A DNA stretch of 64,000 nt from Litorilinea aerophila (lineage in GTDB: Bacteria > Chloroflexota > Anaerolineae > Caldilineales > Caldilineaceae): assembly GCF_006569185.2 (NCBI RefSeq), contig NZ_VIGC02000026.1:1-64000 (forward strand), in the 5' to 3' direction. Shown piece after piece: positions 17,895-26,611 of the stretch; positions within the stretch are counted from its first letter, which is position 1, and every line of letters begins with the position of its first letter. A program made the translations under genes and the position numbers. The notes beneath the pieces were generated by a model. The model ran no database searches. It was not told the DNA's origin and saw only the letters and a list, made by a program, of their open reading frames with translations.

Positions 17895-18842
17895 CTATGC
17901 GTATTCGATGCGGGGATCCAGGAAGAAATAGATGAGATCCACCGCCAGGTTGACCAGCGCCAGGACCACAGCCATGGTGAGCACCGTGCCCTGGAGCAGG
18001 GGATAGTCCCGATCCAGGACTGCGTCCAGGGCTAACCGGCCCAGGCCCGGCCAGGCGAAGACTACCTCCACCACGACCACGGCGCTGAAGAGGGCCGTGA
18101 GCTGGAGGCCCAGGATGGTGACGATGGTGATCAGGGCATTGCGCAGGCCATGGCGCAGGATGACCACCCGCTCCCCTAGCCCTTTGGCCCGGGCCGTGCG
18201 GATGTAATCCTCGTTGAGGACTTCCAGCATGGCGCTGCGCACAAATCGGGTCTGGATGGAGCCGCTGATCACCCCGGCCGTCAGGGCCGGCAGCACCAGG
18301 TGGGCCAGCCAGTCGCCGAAGTCCACCGAGATGGGCGTGTAGCCGCTGGGCGGCAGCCAGCCCAGGGTGAGGGAGAAGAGGATCACCAGCAGAATGCCCA
18401 GCCAGAAGTCAGGGATGGAGACCCCCACCTGACTGAACAGGGAGGTGATCACGTCCAGCCGGCTGCCGGGCCGCAGGGCGGAGACGATGCCCGCGGGCAG
18501 GCCGATGAGCATGCCGATGAACAGAGCCGCGGCGGCCAGCTGCAGGGTCGCCGGCAGCCGCTGGAGGATCTGGGGCAGCACGGCCTGGCCGGTGATCAGG
18601 CTGCGCCCCAGATCCCCCTGCAGGGCGTGCCACAGCCAGCTCCCGTACTGCACCAGGAACGGCCGGTTCAGCCCCAGGCGCTCCCGGAGGGCAGCCACGT
18701 TCTCCTCATTGGCCTGCACCCCCAGGATCACCCGGGCGGGATCGCCCGGCACCAGGTGGATGATGAGAAAAACCGCAAAGGTGACTCCCAACAGCACCAC
18801 CACCGTCAGCAACAGGCGTTGAATCAGATATCGGGTATTCAT
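17895..18842 (-). CDS. Peptide ABC transporter permease (DppB type)
   Basis: 315-residue DppB/OppB-family permease with about six membrane helices. It starts with the typical RYLIQRLLLTVVVLLGVTFA and has the periplasmic GDPARVILG stretch and the EAA loop (DYIRTARAKGLGERVVILRH). It would form the heterodimeric channel with the DppC-type protein. It follows the binding-protein gene directly and precedes the DUF1028 gene by 18 bp. No ATPase is encoded in this operon. Confidence 0.9.
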   Translation of the reverse strand: MNTRYLIQRLLLTVVVLLGVTFAVFLIIHLVPGDPARVILGVQANEENVAALRERLGLNRPFLVQYGSWLWHALQGDLGRSLITGQAVLPQILQRLPATLQLAAAALFIGMLIGLPAGIVSALRPGSRLDVITSLFSQVGVSIPDFWLGILLVILFSLTLGWLPPSGYTPISVDFGDWLAHLVLPALTAGVISGSIQTRFVRSAMLEVLNEDYIRTARAKGLGERVVILRHGLRNALITIVTILGLQLTALFSAVVVVEVVFAWPGLGRLALDAVLDRDYPLLQGTVLTMAVVLALVNLAVDLIYFFLDPRIEYA

Positions 18843-18880
18843 CTCCCCACGCCCCGCAGATGCCCTACCACTTCAACCAC

Positions 18881-18910
18881 CAATCTTCAATCTTCAACCT
18901 TCAACCTTCC
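18881..18910. repeat. Tandem CTTCAA(T/C)-type repeat
   Basis: Four near-identical heptamers (AATCTTC, AACCTTC) between the binding-protein and permease genes; inverted relative to the repeat at 349-370. Confidence 0.55.
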
Positions 18911-18918
18911 CCCACCTC

Positions 18919-20538
18919 CTACTGGTCCAACCACACCGTCCAGAAGTTGTTGGCCTGGTCCGGCCGCACGGTGAAGCCCTTCACGTAGGGACGATAGGCC
19001 CGGATCTCCTGCTTGTTGTACATGTAGACGTAGGGCGCATCATCCACCAGGATCTTGTTGGCCTGCTCGTAGATCTTGTAGCGCTCTTCAAAATCGCTGA
19101 TGGAGCGTCCCTCCTCCACCAGCCGGTCGAACTCGGGGTTGCTGTAGCCGGTGAAGTTGAAGATCAGGCCGGTGTGGTGCTGGAGGTAGTAGTACTGGTC
19201 GGCGTCGATGAGGCCATTCCAGTTGCAGATGTAGGCGTCGTACTGGAAGTTGCCTTCCTTCTCCAGCCATTCACTCCACTCCAGGGCGTTGATAGTGGCG
19301 GTGATGCCCGCCTCAGCCAGCTGCTGCTGCAGGACCTGGGCGGCGCGGACCGTCTCCTGGTACTGGGTGGTGGGCATCAGCTCCAGCTCGATGCCGTCCG
19401 GGTAGCCGGCCTCGGCCAGGAGCTGGCGGGCCTTCTCCACGTCCCGGTCATAGGGCGCGTAGTCAAAGTACCAGGGGCTGCCCGGGCCGGTGGGGCCCTG
19501 GATGGGAACACACAGGCCGAAGAAGCCGGCCTCGCAGAGCTGCTGGCGGTCGATGGCGTAGGCGATGGCCTGGCGCACCCGCACATCGTCGAAGGGCGCG
19601 CGGGTCAGGTTGATGCCGATGTAGTCGTAGGAGAGCTGGGGCGCCCGGGCCACCACGATCTCCGGATCCTGCTCCAACAGGGCCACGTTTTGGGGCGCGA
19701 CACTCAGCACCCAGTCCACCTCGCCGCCCCGCAGGGCCGTCTCCCGCACGGTGTCATCCGGGATGGGCTGGATGATGATCTCATCCAGGCAGGGGTAGCC
19801 CTCCTGCCAGTAGTGCTCGTTGCGCTGGAGGACCAGCCGGGTGGTGCCTTCCAGTTCGGTGATCTTGAAGGGGCCGGTGCCGATGGGAATGGTGACGTTG
19901 CCGTCTTCGTCCACGCTCTCCGGCGCCATGATGCCGGACGACTTGTCAAAGCCGATGGACTGGGGGAAGATGCCGAAGGGCTCGGGATGGGTGACGGAGA
20001 CGGTGTAGTCGTCCACCACTTCGATGACCGTATCAGGCGGGCCCACCCGGGCCGCGTTGCCCGAACCGGTGGCCGGGTCGATGAGGCGCTCCCAACTCCA
20101 CTTGACATCCTCGGCGGTCATCTCCCGCCCGTTGCTGAACTTCACCCCCTGGCGCAGGTGCAGGGTCCAGGTCCTGCCGTCCTCGGAGCGCTCCCAGGAT
20201 TCGGCGAGCCAGGGGATGAGCTGGAGGTCGTTGTCGTAGAAAGTCAGCCCTTCCAGGACGTTGTTGAGGATCTGGTAGCTGGAATAAGAGCTGGTGGTGT
20301 GGGGATCCAGGCCGGCCCACTCGTTCTGGAAGGCTGCCCGCAGGGTGCCACCTGTTTTGGGGCACTCGCCGCCCATGATGGGCATGGCCTCCTCTGGGGC
20401 AGCGGCGGCTTCCGTCGCCGCGGGGGGTTCTGTGGCGGCCGCCTCCTCGGCGGTCGGTGCAGCCGCCGGGCCGGCACAGGCGGCCAGCAGAAGCAACAAA
20501 ATCAGCCAGGTCAAGGTTCGTTTGTGGGTCTTCATCAT
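18919..20538 (-). CDS. Peptide ABC transporter substrate-binding lipoprotein (family 5)
   Basis: 539 residues of the SBP_bac_5 family. The signal peptide ends in a lipobox (LLLLLLAACAG), giving a Cys-anchored lipoprotein, then an Ala/Glu/Pro-rich linker. The mature part has GGTLRAAFQNEWAGLDPHTT and the family motif TWTLHLRQGVKFSNG, with the second lobe from about residue 280. It binds a peptide or related ligand and feeds the DppB/C permeases encoded downstream. It is the first gene of its operon, with a promoter about 300 bp upstream. Confidence 0.92.
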   Translation of the reverse strand: MMKTHKRTLTWLILLLLLAACAGPAAAPTAEEAAATEPPAATEAAAAPEEAMPIMGGECPKTGGTLRAAFQNEWAGLDPHTTSSYSSYQILNNVLEGLTFYDNDLQLIPWLAESWERSEDGRTWTLHLRQGVKFSNGREMTAEDVKWSWERLIDPATGSGNAARVGPPDTVIEVVDDYTVSVTHPEPFGIFPQSIGFDKSSGIMAPESVDEDGNVTIPIGTGPFKITELEGTTRLVLQRNEHYWQEGYPCLDEIIIQPIPDDTVRETALRGGEVDWVLSVAPQNVALLEQDPEIVVARAPQLSYDYIGINLTRAPFDDVRVRQAIAYAIDRQQLCEAGFFGLCVPIQGPTGPGSPWYFDYAPYDRDVEKARQLLAEAGYPDGIELELMPTTQYQETVRAAQVLQQQLAEAGITATINALEWSEWLEKEGNFQYDAYICNWNGLIDADQYYYLQHHTGLIFNFTGYSNPEFDRLVEEGRSISDFEERYKIYEQANKILVDDAPYVYMYNKQEIRAYRPYVKGFTVRPDQANNFWTVWLDQ

Positions 20539-20757
20539 GGGCTATTTTCCTCTCTGGTGAAGCATTCCGCCGATTTCGAAACTCGTGTCCTCAGCACACG
20601 AAACGACCGGACGGCCGCGGCGCACTGAATGAACTCCATGGTTGCGTCGCCTGCTTCGTCGATACAGCCTCCTTTCTGTTTCCCGGTTCTGTTTCCCGGT
20701 CTTTCTGTTTCCCTGTGTACGGGGGGAATGGGCCGGGGAAAGGGCCAGCCAGTTACG

Positions 20758-20793
20758 CCGGCTGCCTGGGAGCATGGAGCCTCAGGCAGCCGG
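20758..20793 (-). promoter_or_regulatory. Perfect 11-bp inverted repeat in the operon leader
   Basis: CCGGCTGCCTG (20758-20768) pairs with CAGGCAGCCGG (20783-20793). It has no U-tract. It lies in the long 5' leader of the peptide-ABC operon and could shape mRNA stability or stop readthrough from the protease gene. Confidence 0.5.
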
Positions 20794-20836
20794 GAAAGTC
20801 CATTCGCGCGGCCCGTGAGGGGGAACCACTGGGGCT

Positions 20837-20866
20837 ATTATGGTCAGAGCCCCTGGGGTTTGTCAA
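20837..20866 (-). promoter_or_regulatory. Sigma-70-type promoter of the peptide-ABC operon
   Basis: On the minus strand TTGACA (20861-20866), 18-bp spacer, CATAAT (20837-20842). The transcript would start near 20830, giving a leader of about 290 nt. The spacer and -10 region also form a small hairpin (GGGGCT/AGCCCC). Nothing else is recognised in the gap 20539-20893. Confidence 0.6.
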
Positions 20867-20893
20867 GCCACCCCAATCGGCCCCGGCCTTCAG

Positions 20894-22339
20894 TCACGGG
20901 AAGACCTCGCGTAACCAGCTGATCACCGTCAGGTCACCGGGCGTGGTGCGTCTGGCAACGCTTGGGTAAAAGTCAAACACGCCGCAGACGGGCGAATTGC
21001 CGCCGCCGTCGCACTCCGACGCCACGTGGACGGCATCCACCACAGGAACGAGTTTACCGAGGCTGTTGTCGAAGAAGTATTGATAGATGGGGCTGCCGCT
21101 GTGGCCACCGCTGGTGTCGCAGGCATGGTTGAAAATGCGATTCCAACCGTCCGGCCCCTGGAAACGGAACGTACCCGGGTAGCAGTTGGCGGTGTCGCCG
21201 TAAAGGCGCCGGGGCTGGCAGTTCACCGGCACATCGGGCCGCATGCCGCCGCAGGCAGGGTAGCCGCGATTGTACTGGTTGTTCGCCTTCAATATTATGG
21301 CAGGAAGCGCCACATAGCCCATCCAGCCTGTCTGGTCACCTAACCGGTCGGGAATCACGATCAAACCCCAGTCCCATTGCCGGGCATTGGTAGTGGCAGG
21401 ATTGCGCCACTGGGGATGGGTGAAATACCACGCGGTCTGCCCCGGCGCCGGGTTAGGCGAGATGGTCGAAGAACCGTAGGGGAGATTGTTGCCATCGCGA
21501 CCGGGGCTCACGGTAAAGGTGAACCAGTTGTTCGTTCCCCGCCGGTTGATACAGTGGGCCGCCGTAATCAGGTGACGAGGACCGATCAGGGTCCCGGTGC
21601 AGTTGTTGCTGAAGTGGGAAATCGTGCGCCAGGGCCAGGCAGTCGTAGGCGTGCGGATGACGCGCGTGTCGATGCCGTTGCTGCGCGCAGCCGCCTGCAC
21701 AGACCCGCTCTCTGCGCCGGAAGCCTGGCTTGCCATGGTCTGAATGAGGGGCAGGAAGATCCGGCGCAGATCTTCACGGGCCGATGGATCGTCGAGCCCC
21801 TCGGTGGCACTGGTCAGCCCGGCCTCGATGCGACAGCGGTGGATCTCTTCCAGCATGGTTCGATGCATGCTGATGGCGAACTCATGGCGGGTCGCCGTGT
21901 TGAAGACGTGCAGCACGGCGTCCTGCACAGGGACGGTGTCCGCAGGCCGCTCGACCGGGTCGGTTTCGCCGGGGTCATCGGGAACGGGGTCGATGGGCTC
22001 GTCCGCCGGATCCTCGATCAGCGCACCGGTTGCAACATATTGTACGGAGAGAAAGCGGTTGATGAACACCGGCGCCGACGGTGGCGGATCGGAGGAAATG
22101 ACCTCGCGCAATGTCTCCAGATCGTAGGGATCGTTCGGGAGGCAGGGGTCGGATGTGTCCAGAAGCCCGGAGGTATCGTCATGGGACAGCGGTGCCCCAG
22201 TCGCCAAGGCGCTGGCCACCGGCCTGAGTATCGTGAACAGAAGGACGCCAACCATGACGAGCAACCAGAGGCGCCGCAGCCGAGACGCCCCTGCACCAAC
22301 AGAAACCACGCCAACGTTGACCAAAGTGGGTGCCTGCAT
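20894..22339 (-). CDS. Secreted trypsin-like (V8-type) serine protease
   Basis: 481 residues. A signal anchor (LWLLVMVGVLLFTILRPVASA) is followed by a long acidic, Pro-rich pro-region to about residue 225 and a chymotrypsin-fold domain. The triad is visible: His in LITAAHC (about 262), Asp in QWDWGLIVI (about 322) and Ser in GGHSGSP (about 415). Four or more Cys suggest disulfides outside the cell. The 200-residue pro-region probably restrains activity until cleavage. It stands alone upstream of the peptide-importer operon, which could take up its products; that link is inferred. Confidence 0.85.
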   Translation of the reverse strand: MQAPTLVNVGVVSVGAGASRLRRLWLLVMVGVLLFTILRPVASALATGAPLSHDDTSGLLDTSDPCLPNDPYDLETLREVISSDPPPSAPVFINRFLSVQYVATGALIEDPADEPIDPVPDDPGETDPVERPADTVPVQDAVLHVFNTATRHEFAISMHRTMLEEIHRCRIEAGLTSATEGLDDPSAREDLRRIFLPLIQTMASQASGAESGSVQAAARSNGIDTRVIRTPTTAWPWRTISHFSNNCTGTLIGPRHLITAAHCINRRGTNNWFTFTVSPGRDGNNLPYGSSTISPNPAPGQTAWYFTHPQWRNPATTNARQWDWGLIVIPDRLGDQTGWMGYVALPAIILKANNQYNRGYPACGGMRPDVPVNCQPRRLYGDTANCYPGTFRFQGPDGWNRIFNHACDTSGGHSGSPIYQYFFDNSLGKLVPVVDAVHVASECDGGGNSPVCGVFDFYPSVARRTTPGDLTVISWLREVFP

Positions 22340-22433
22340 CTTGATGCTCCTTTCTGGTGCTGAAATCCTGCACTATCTCTGTAGATTGGATTCGATCCAC
22401 AGATTCCGCAGATGAACACAGTCTTGGACTTGG

Positions 22434-22530
22434 GCCGATGATTGAAATCATCGGCTGGCACACCACAAGTGCGTTGAAACGCACTCCACGGGGCGGTTGG
22501 CACCTGGCTTCAATCCGTTTGGGACGGATT
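22434..22530. repeat. Cluster of three perfect palindromes
   Basis: Three stem-loops in 97 bp: GCCGATGATT/AATCATCGGC (22434-22455), AGTGCGTT/AACGCACT (22468-22485) and AATCCGT/ACGGATT (22512-22530). The first two have the same two-base GA loop. They lie between the protease start and the riboflavin promoter. Function unknown; the rest of 22340-22787 shows nothing recognisable. Confidence 0.6.
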
Positions 22531-22787
22531 TCCTGCCCCGGCAAGCCATTTCCATGCTTCGTCATCGGGTGGATGGATCACGGTTGAATGTGGTCCTACC
22601 CATCTGTGTCATTGAAGTAGGGGGGAGCCGAGACAACCATCCAGAATAGAGAGCGTTGGAATCCCGTGTTGAGAGAGGCTTTCAGGATACTGTCAGGATA
22701 CTCCTGAAAGGGTGTTGGATCAAATAGCCGTGCGCACACCCCGGATGTATCGTAGAACACAGATGAACCTTTTTCATCAGCCCTGGT

Positions 22788-22816
22788 TTGACAGGAAAGG
22801 GAAAACTCGATAGAGT
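22788..22816 (+). promoter_or_regulatory. Sigma-70-type promoter of the riboflavin operon
   Basis: TTGACA (22788-22793), 17-bp spacer, TAGAGT (22811-22816). The predicted start lies about 15 bp before the FMN riboswitch. Confidence 0.65.
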
Positions 22817-22835
22817 GGCTACCAATTGAATACCG

Positions 22836-22996
22836 TACCTTCGGGGCAGGGTGAGGAAGCCCGCAGGCTTCCAATTCCCGACCGGCAGTGATCCAGCCCT
22901 GGCTGGCTAGCCTGCGAGCGGAGGCAGTCCATCTGCCGATGCAGGAGTGCGGTGCGATTCCGCCGCCGACGGTATAGTCCGGATGGGAGAAGGTGC
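22836..22996 (+). ncRNA. FMN riboswitch (RFN element)
   Basis: Conserved RFN blocks appear in order: CCTTCGGGGCAGGGTGA, ATTCCCGACCGGC, AGCCTGCGAGC, GATTCCGCCGCCGACGGT, ATAGTCCGGATGG and GAGAAGG, with CCTTC/GAAGG closing helix P1. It binds flavin mononucleotide and represses riboflavin synthesis when FMN is plentiful. An extra perfect hairpin, GGAAGCC-CGCA-GGCTTCC (22855-22872), is inserted where GGGTGA normally meets AATTCCC. Two terminators follow before ribD. Confidence 0.95.
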
Positions 22997-23128
22997 AACG
23001 GTGGGTGCAGCCCGGTGGATGCGCCGCGCCGTTCATGCGGCTGGTCCGTTTCGCGCCGGCCGGACGATGGGTCCGGCGGGCGGTTTGGGTATGCCCAAAA
23101 GCAGCAGACGGTTCGCCAGCCCCCACAG

Positions 23129-23156
23129 CCTCGGAGTTTTCCTCCGAGGTTTTTTT
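23129..23156 (+). terminator. Riboswitch-linked intrinsic terminator
   Basis: CCTCGGAG (23129-23136) pairs with CTCCGAGG (23142-23149), followed by seven T. Likely the expression-platform terminator of the FMN riboswitch, about 130 nt after the aptamer. Confidence 0.85.
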
Positions 23157-23215
23157 GTGGCGTGAGCGCGCGGCAGCCGGCTGCGTGCGTCCGTGCATGG
23201 CCCATGCCTGAAACC

Positions 23216-23245
23216 GGCCCCGTGGTACTGCCACGGGGCCTTTTG
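23216..23245 (+). terminator. Second terminator-like hairpin before ribD
   Basis: GGCCCCGTGG (23216-23225) pairs perfectly with CCACGGGGCC (23231-23240), followed by TTTT. It is 60 bp past the first terminator and 65 bp before ribD. Confidence 0.65.
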
Positions 23246-23310
23246 ATTGGTCCCCACGACTACAAGCGGGGCCGGGCCATCCTGGCCCCGGCAGGAGAGG
23301 AAACCAGCGC

Positions 23311-24555
23311 ATGTCTGAACCGGTCATCTCCGAATCGATAGAAGCCGAGACCCCGATCGCCCTCCCCTACCCCTGGGGCGATCCGGGCCAGCCAGACAAC
23401 CCGTCCCCCATGGGCCGGGCCCTTTCCCTGGCAGCCCTGGCCCGGGGCCACTGCCACCCCAACCCCATGGTGGGCTGCGTCCTGATGCAAGGGGACGCCA
23501 CCGTGGGCGAGGGCTGGCATCGGGCCAGGGGTACGGCCCACGCAGAGGCCGTGGCCCTGGCCGCAGCCGGTCCCGCCGCCCGGGGCGCCACCGCCTACGT
23601 CACCCTGGAGCCGTGCAACCACTGGGGCCACACGCCCCCCTGTGCCCAGGCCCTGATCCAGGCCGGGGTGGCCCGGGTGGTGGTGGCCATGGCCGACCCC
23701 AACCCCCTGGCCCGTGGCGGCGCAGCCACCCTGCGGCAGGCCGGCATTCAGGTGGATGTGGCCCATCCAGACTCCCAGGAAGCCCGCTGGGCCCGGCAGC
23801 TCAACGAGCGCTGGCTCACTTTTCTGCAGGCGAAGCGCCCCTTTGTGCACCTCAAAGTGGCCATGAGCCTGGACGCCCGGGTGGCCACCCATACCGGCGC
23901 CAGCCGCTGGATCACCGGCCCGGCTGCCCGCCGCCTGGGCCATGCCTGGCGGGATAGCCACGAGGCCATCCTGGTGGGGGCCAACACTGTGCGCCAGGAC
24001 AACCCCAGCCTGACCTGCCGCCTCACCCCCGAAGAGCTGCCCGGCCCCCTGCCCATCCGCCAGCCCCTGCGGGTGATTCTGGCCGGGGAACGCCCCCTCC
24101 CTGCCACGGCCCGGGTCTTCCAGGACGGCGGTCCCACCCTGGTGATCACCGGGGAGGCCCACTACCGCCGCCACCGCCAGGCGCTGGCCACAGTCGGCCC
24201 CCAGGTGGAGGTGGTGGCTGTGGCCAGCACTCGCGCCACCGGCTATCCCGATCCCGAAGCCGTGCTCCATTGCCTGCACGAAAGGGATGTGGTGGGGCTG
24301 CTGGTGGAGGGCGGCCCCACCGTAGCCGCCACCTTCCTGGACGCCGGGCTGGTGGACCGGATCAGCGCCTTCGTCGCGCCCATCCTGCTGGGGCCCCAGG
24401 GCCTGCCCGCCTTTGCCCAGGCCGATGTGGCGGACCCGGCCGCAGCCTGGCGCCTGACAGAGGTGGAAACCCGGGCCGTGGGCCGAGACATCCTGCTCAG
24501 CGGACGGGTGAAGGCGTCGCCCAGGACGCTCCAGGCCGGTGCGGCCGCGCCTTGA
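23311..24555 (+). CDS. ribD: RibD, pyrimidine deaminase/reductase of riboflavin synthesis
   Basis: 414 residues, bifunctional. The N-terminal deaminase domain has the zinc site: His77 and catalytic Glu79 in GTAHAEAVAL, and Cys102 and Cys111 in EPCNHWGHTPPC. The C-terminal reductase domain has KVAMSLDARVATHTGASRWI and the NADPH-binding LLVEGGPTVAATFLD. It converts the GTP-cyclohydrolase product to the ribitylaminopyrimidine phosphate. ATG 23311 follows GGAGAGGA. A 30-residue N-terminal lead is longer than usual. First gene of the riboswitch-controlled operon. Confidence 0.95.
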   Translation: MSEPVISESIEAETPIALPYPWGDPGQPDNPSPMGRALSLAALARGHCHPNPMVGCVLMQGDATVGEGWHRARGTAHAEAVALAAAGPAARGATAYVTLEPCNHWGHTPPCAQALIQAGVARVVVAMADPNPLARGGAATLRQAGIQVDVAHPDSQEARWARQLNERWLTFLQAKRPFVHLKVAMSLDARVATHTGASRWITGPAARRLGHAWRDSHEAILVGANTVRQDNPSLTCRLTPEELPGPLPIRQPLRVILAGERPLPATARVFQDGGPTLVITGEAHYRRHRQALATVGPQVEVVAVASTRATGYPDPEAVLHCLHERDVVGLLVEGGPTVAATFLDAGLVDRISAFVAPILLGPQGLPAFAQADVADPAAAWRLTEVETRAVGRDILLSGRVKASPRTLQAGAAAP

Positions 24556-24593
24556 GCCTGGAGACCGGACATCCATTCCAGGAGGTTCTCACC

Positions 24594-25217
24594 ATGTTTA
24601 CCGGAATCGTGGAAGAAGTCGGCACCGTGCTCCAGCTCCAGCGCCGGGGACAGGACGCGGTGCTCACCATCCAGGCCCGCCAGGTGCTGGAGGGCACCCG
24701 GCCAGGCGACAGCATCGCGGTCAACGGCGTCTGCCTCACGGTCATCGACCTGGGCCCGGCCCGTTTCAGCGTGGACCTGAGCCAGGAGACCCTGGCCCGG
24801 TCCACCCTGGGCCGCCTGCTCCGGGGCGCCCCGGTCAACCTGGAGCGGGCCCTGGCCGTGGGCGGGCGCCTGGGGGGACACTTCGTCCAGGGCCACGTGG
24901 ACGGCACCGGCGTGGTCCAGCGGGTGACCGGCGCAGGACGGGGCAAAGTCATCCGCATCCAGGCGCCGGCGGAGGTGCTGCGCTACATCGTCCACAAAGG
25001 CTTCATCGCCGTGGACGGCATGAGCCTCACCGCGGTGGACCCCGACGGCGGCGGCTTTCAGGTGGCCTTCATCCCCCACACCCTGGCCCACAGTGTGGCC
25101 CAGTTCTACCGGCCGGGCACCCGGGTCAACCTGGAGGCCGATATCCTGGCCAAGTATGCGGAGCGGCTGCTGGCCGGGCAGGAAACCGAAGACCTGGCTG
25201 CAAAGATGTTGACATAA
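24594..25217 (+). CDS. ribE: Riboflavin synthase, alpha subunit
   Basis: 207 residues with the two tandem lumazine-binding barrels. It begins MFTGIVEEVGTV; the first barrel has IAVNGVCLTV and the second HFVQGHVDGTGVV with IAVDGMSLTAV. It dismutates two 6,7-dimethyl-8-ribityllumazine molecules to riboflavin and a pyrimidine. ATG 24594 follows AGGAGG at six to eight bases. It is 38 bp after ribD. Length fits the family. Confidence 0.95.
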   Translation: MFTGIVEEVGTVLQLQRRGQDAVLTIQARQVLEGTRPGDSIAVNGVCLTVIDLGPARFSVDLSQETLARSTLGRLLRGAPVNLERALAVGGRLGGHFVQGHVDGTGVVQRVTGAGRGKVIRIQAPAEVLRYIVHKGFIAVDGMSLTAVDPDGGGFQVAFIPHTLAHSVAQFYRPGTRVNLEADILAKYAERLLAGQETEDLAAKMLT

Positions 25218-25293
25218 ACACATGACTCTCCTGCAAGAAGGGCATTTTTAAACGCAAAGGCGCCAAGAGTGGAGGTTAAGACAAAGTTTGAGG

Positions 25294-26571
25294 ATGAACA
25301 TGAACCAGTGGCATACGAACCAGAGCAGCGCCCTGCGGGCCGGGGAAGCCGGCCAGGTCGACTTCCCCCGCAGCACCGTCGCCCAGGCGGTGGAGGCTTT
25401 CCGGGCCGGGCGCATGGTCATCGTGGTGGATGATGCGGCCCGGGAAAATGAAGGAGATGTGATGGTGGCCGCGGAGCGGGTCACGCCGGGGGCCATCAAC
25501 TTCATGGCCCGCCACGCCCGGGGGCTGATCTGCGTGGCCCTGCCCCCGGAACGGCTGCAGGCGCTCCAGCTTCCGCCCATGGTGGCAGACAACCAGACCC
25601 ACCACGGCACGGCCTTCACCGTGAGCGTGGAGGCGGCCCACGGCGTCACCACCGGCATCAGCGCCGCCGACCGGGCCCGCACCATCCAGGTGCTGATGGA
25701 CCCCCACAGCACGCCGGCAGACCTGGTGCGGCCGGGGCACGTCTTCCCCCTGGCCGCCCGGCCGGGCGGTGTGCTGGTCCGCCCTGGCCACACAGAGGCC
25801 GGCGTGGATCTGGCCCGGATGGCCGGCCTGCGTCCCGGCGCGGTGATCTGCGAGGTGATGAACGACGACGGCACCATGGCCCGCCTGCCGGATCTGGTGC
25901 GCTTTGCCGACCGCCACGGGCTGCCCCTCATCACCATCGCGGATCTGGCGGAATATCGGTTGCGGACCGAGCAGGTGGTGCAGCCGGTGGCCCAGGCCGG
26001 GCTGCCCACCCACTACGGTGACTTCCGGCTGCACCTCTTCCACGACCCTACCGGCGACCAGCAACACGTGGCCCTGGTGTTGGGAAGCTGGCAGCCCCAC
26101 GAGCCGGTGCTGGTGCGGGTGCACAGCGAGTGCCTGACGGGTGACGTCTTCGGCAGTCAGCGGTGCGACTGCGGCGAGCAGTTGCAGCAGGCCCTGGCCC
26201 AGATGGGGGCCCTGGGGCGGGGGGTGCTCCTCTACATGCGCCAGGAGGGCCGGGGCATTGGCCTGGCCAACAAGATTCGGGCATATGCCCTGCAGGAAAC
26301 GGGCCTGGACACGGTGGAGGCCAACGAGCACCTGGGCTTTCCGGCGGACCTGCGCCACTATGGCATCGCCGCGCAGATCCTGCGGGCGGTGGGGGTGCGC
26401 CGGGTGCGCCTCCTGACCAATAACCCGGCCAAGATCCAGGCCCTGGGCCGCTACGGGCTGGAGGTGGTGGAGCGGGTGCCCCTGGTGGTGCCGCCGGGCC
26501 GCCACAACCGGCACTACCTGCAGACCAAGCGGAGCAAACTGGGCCACCTGCTGGGAAGCCAGGAACGGTGA
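25294..26571 (+). CDS. ribBA: RibBA, dihydroxybutanone-phosphate synthase/GTP cyclohydrolase II
   Basis: About 425 residues. The RibB half has VVDDAARENEGDVMVAAE (acidic metal loop) and the His-containing RPGHTEAGVDLARMAG. The RibA half has VRVHSECLTGDVFGSQRCDC (zinc cysteines), YMRQEGRGIGLANKI and the NNPAKIQAL segment. It makes both precursors of lumazine. Starts at TTG 25288, ATG 25294 or ATG 25300 are all possible; the last has GAGG at a good distance. The 76-bp gap upstream holds an AACGCAAAGGCGCCAAG-type dispersed sequence. Confidence 0.95.
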   Translation: MNMNQWHTNQSSALRAGEAGQVDFPRSTVAQAVEAFRAGRMVIVVDDAARENEGDVMVAAERVTPGAINFMARHARGLICVALPPERLQALQLPPMVADNQTHHGTAFTVSVEAAHGVTTGISAADRARTIQVLMDPHSTPADLVRPGHVFPLAARPGGVLVRPGHTEAGVDLARMAGLRPGAVICEVMNDDGTMARLPDLVRFADRHGLPLITIADLAEYRLRTEQVVQPVAQAGLPTHYGDFRLHLFHDPTGDQQHVALVLGSWQPHEPVLVRVHSECLTGDVFGSQRCDCGEQLQQALAQMGALGRGVLLYMRQEGRGIGLANKIRAYALQETGLDTVEANEHLGFPADLRHYGIAAQILRAVGVRRVRLLTNNPAKIQALGRYGLEVVERVPLVVPPGRHNRHYLQTKRSKLGHLLGSQER

Positions 26572-26611
26572 AAGAGACGCCAATCCATGAAACCACAGAA
26601 GGGAGCCAGAG

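Noticed and set aside
22596-23327. 243-codon minus-strand frame across the riboflavin leader
   Set aside because: It covers the promoter, FMN riboswitch and terminators, which explain the sequence fully.
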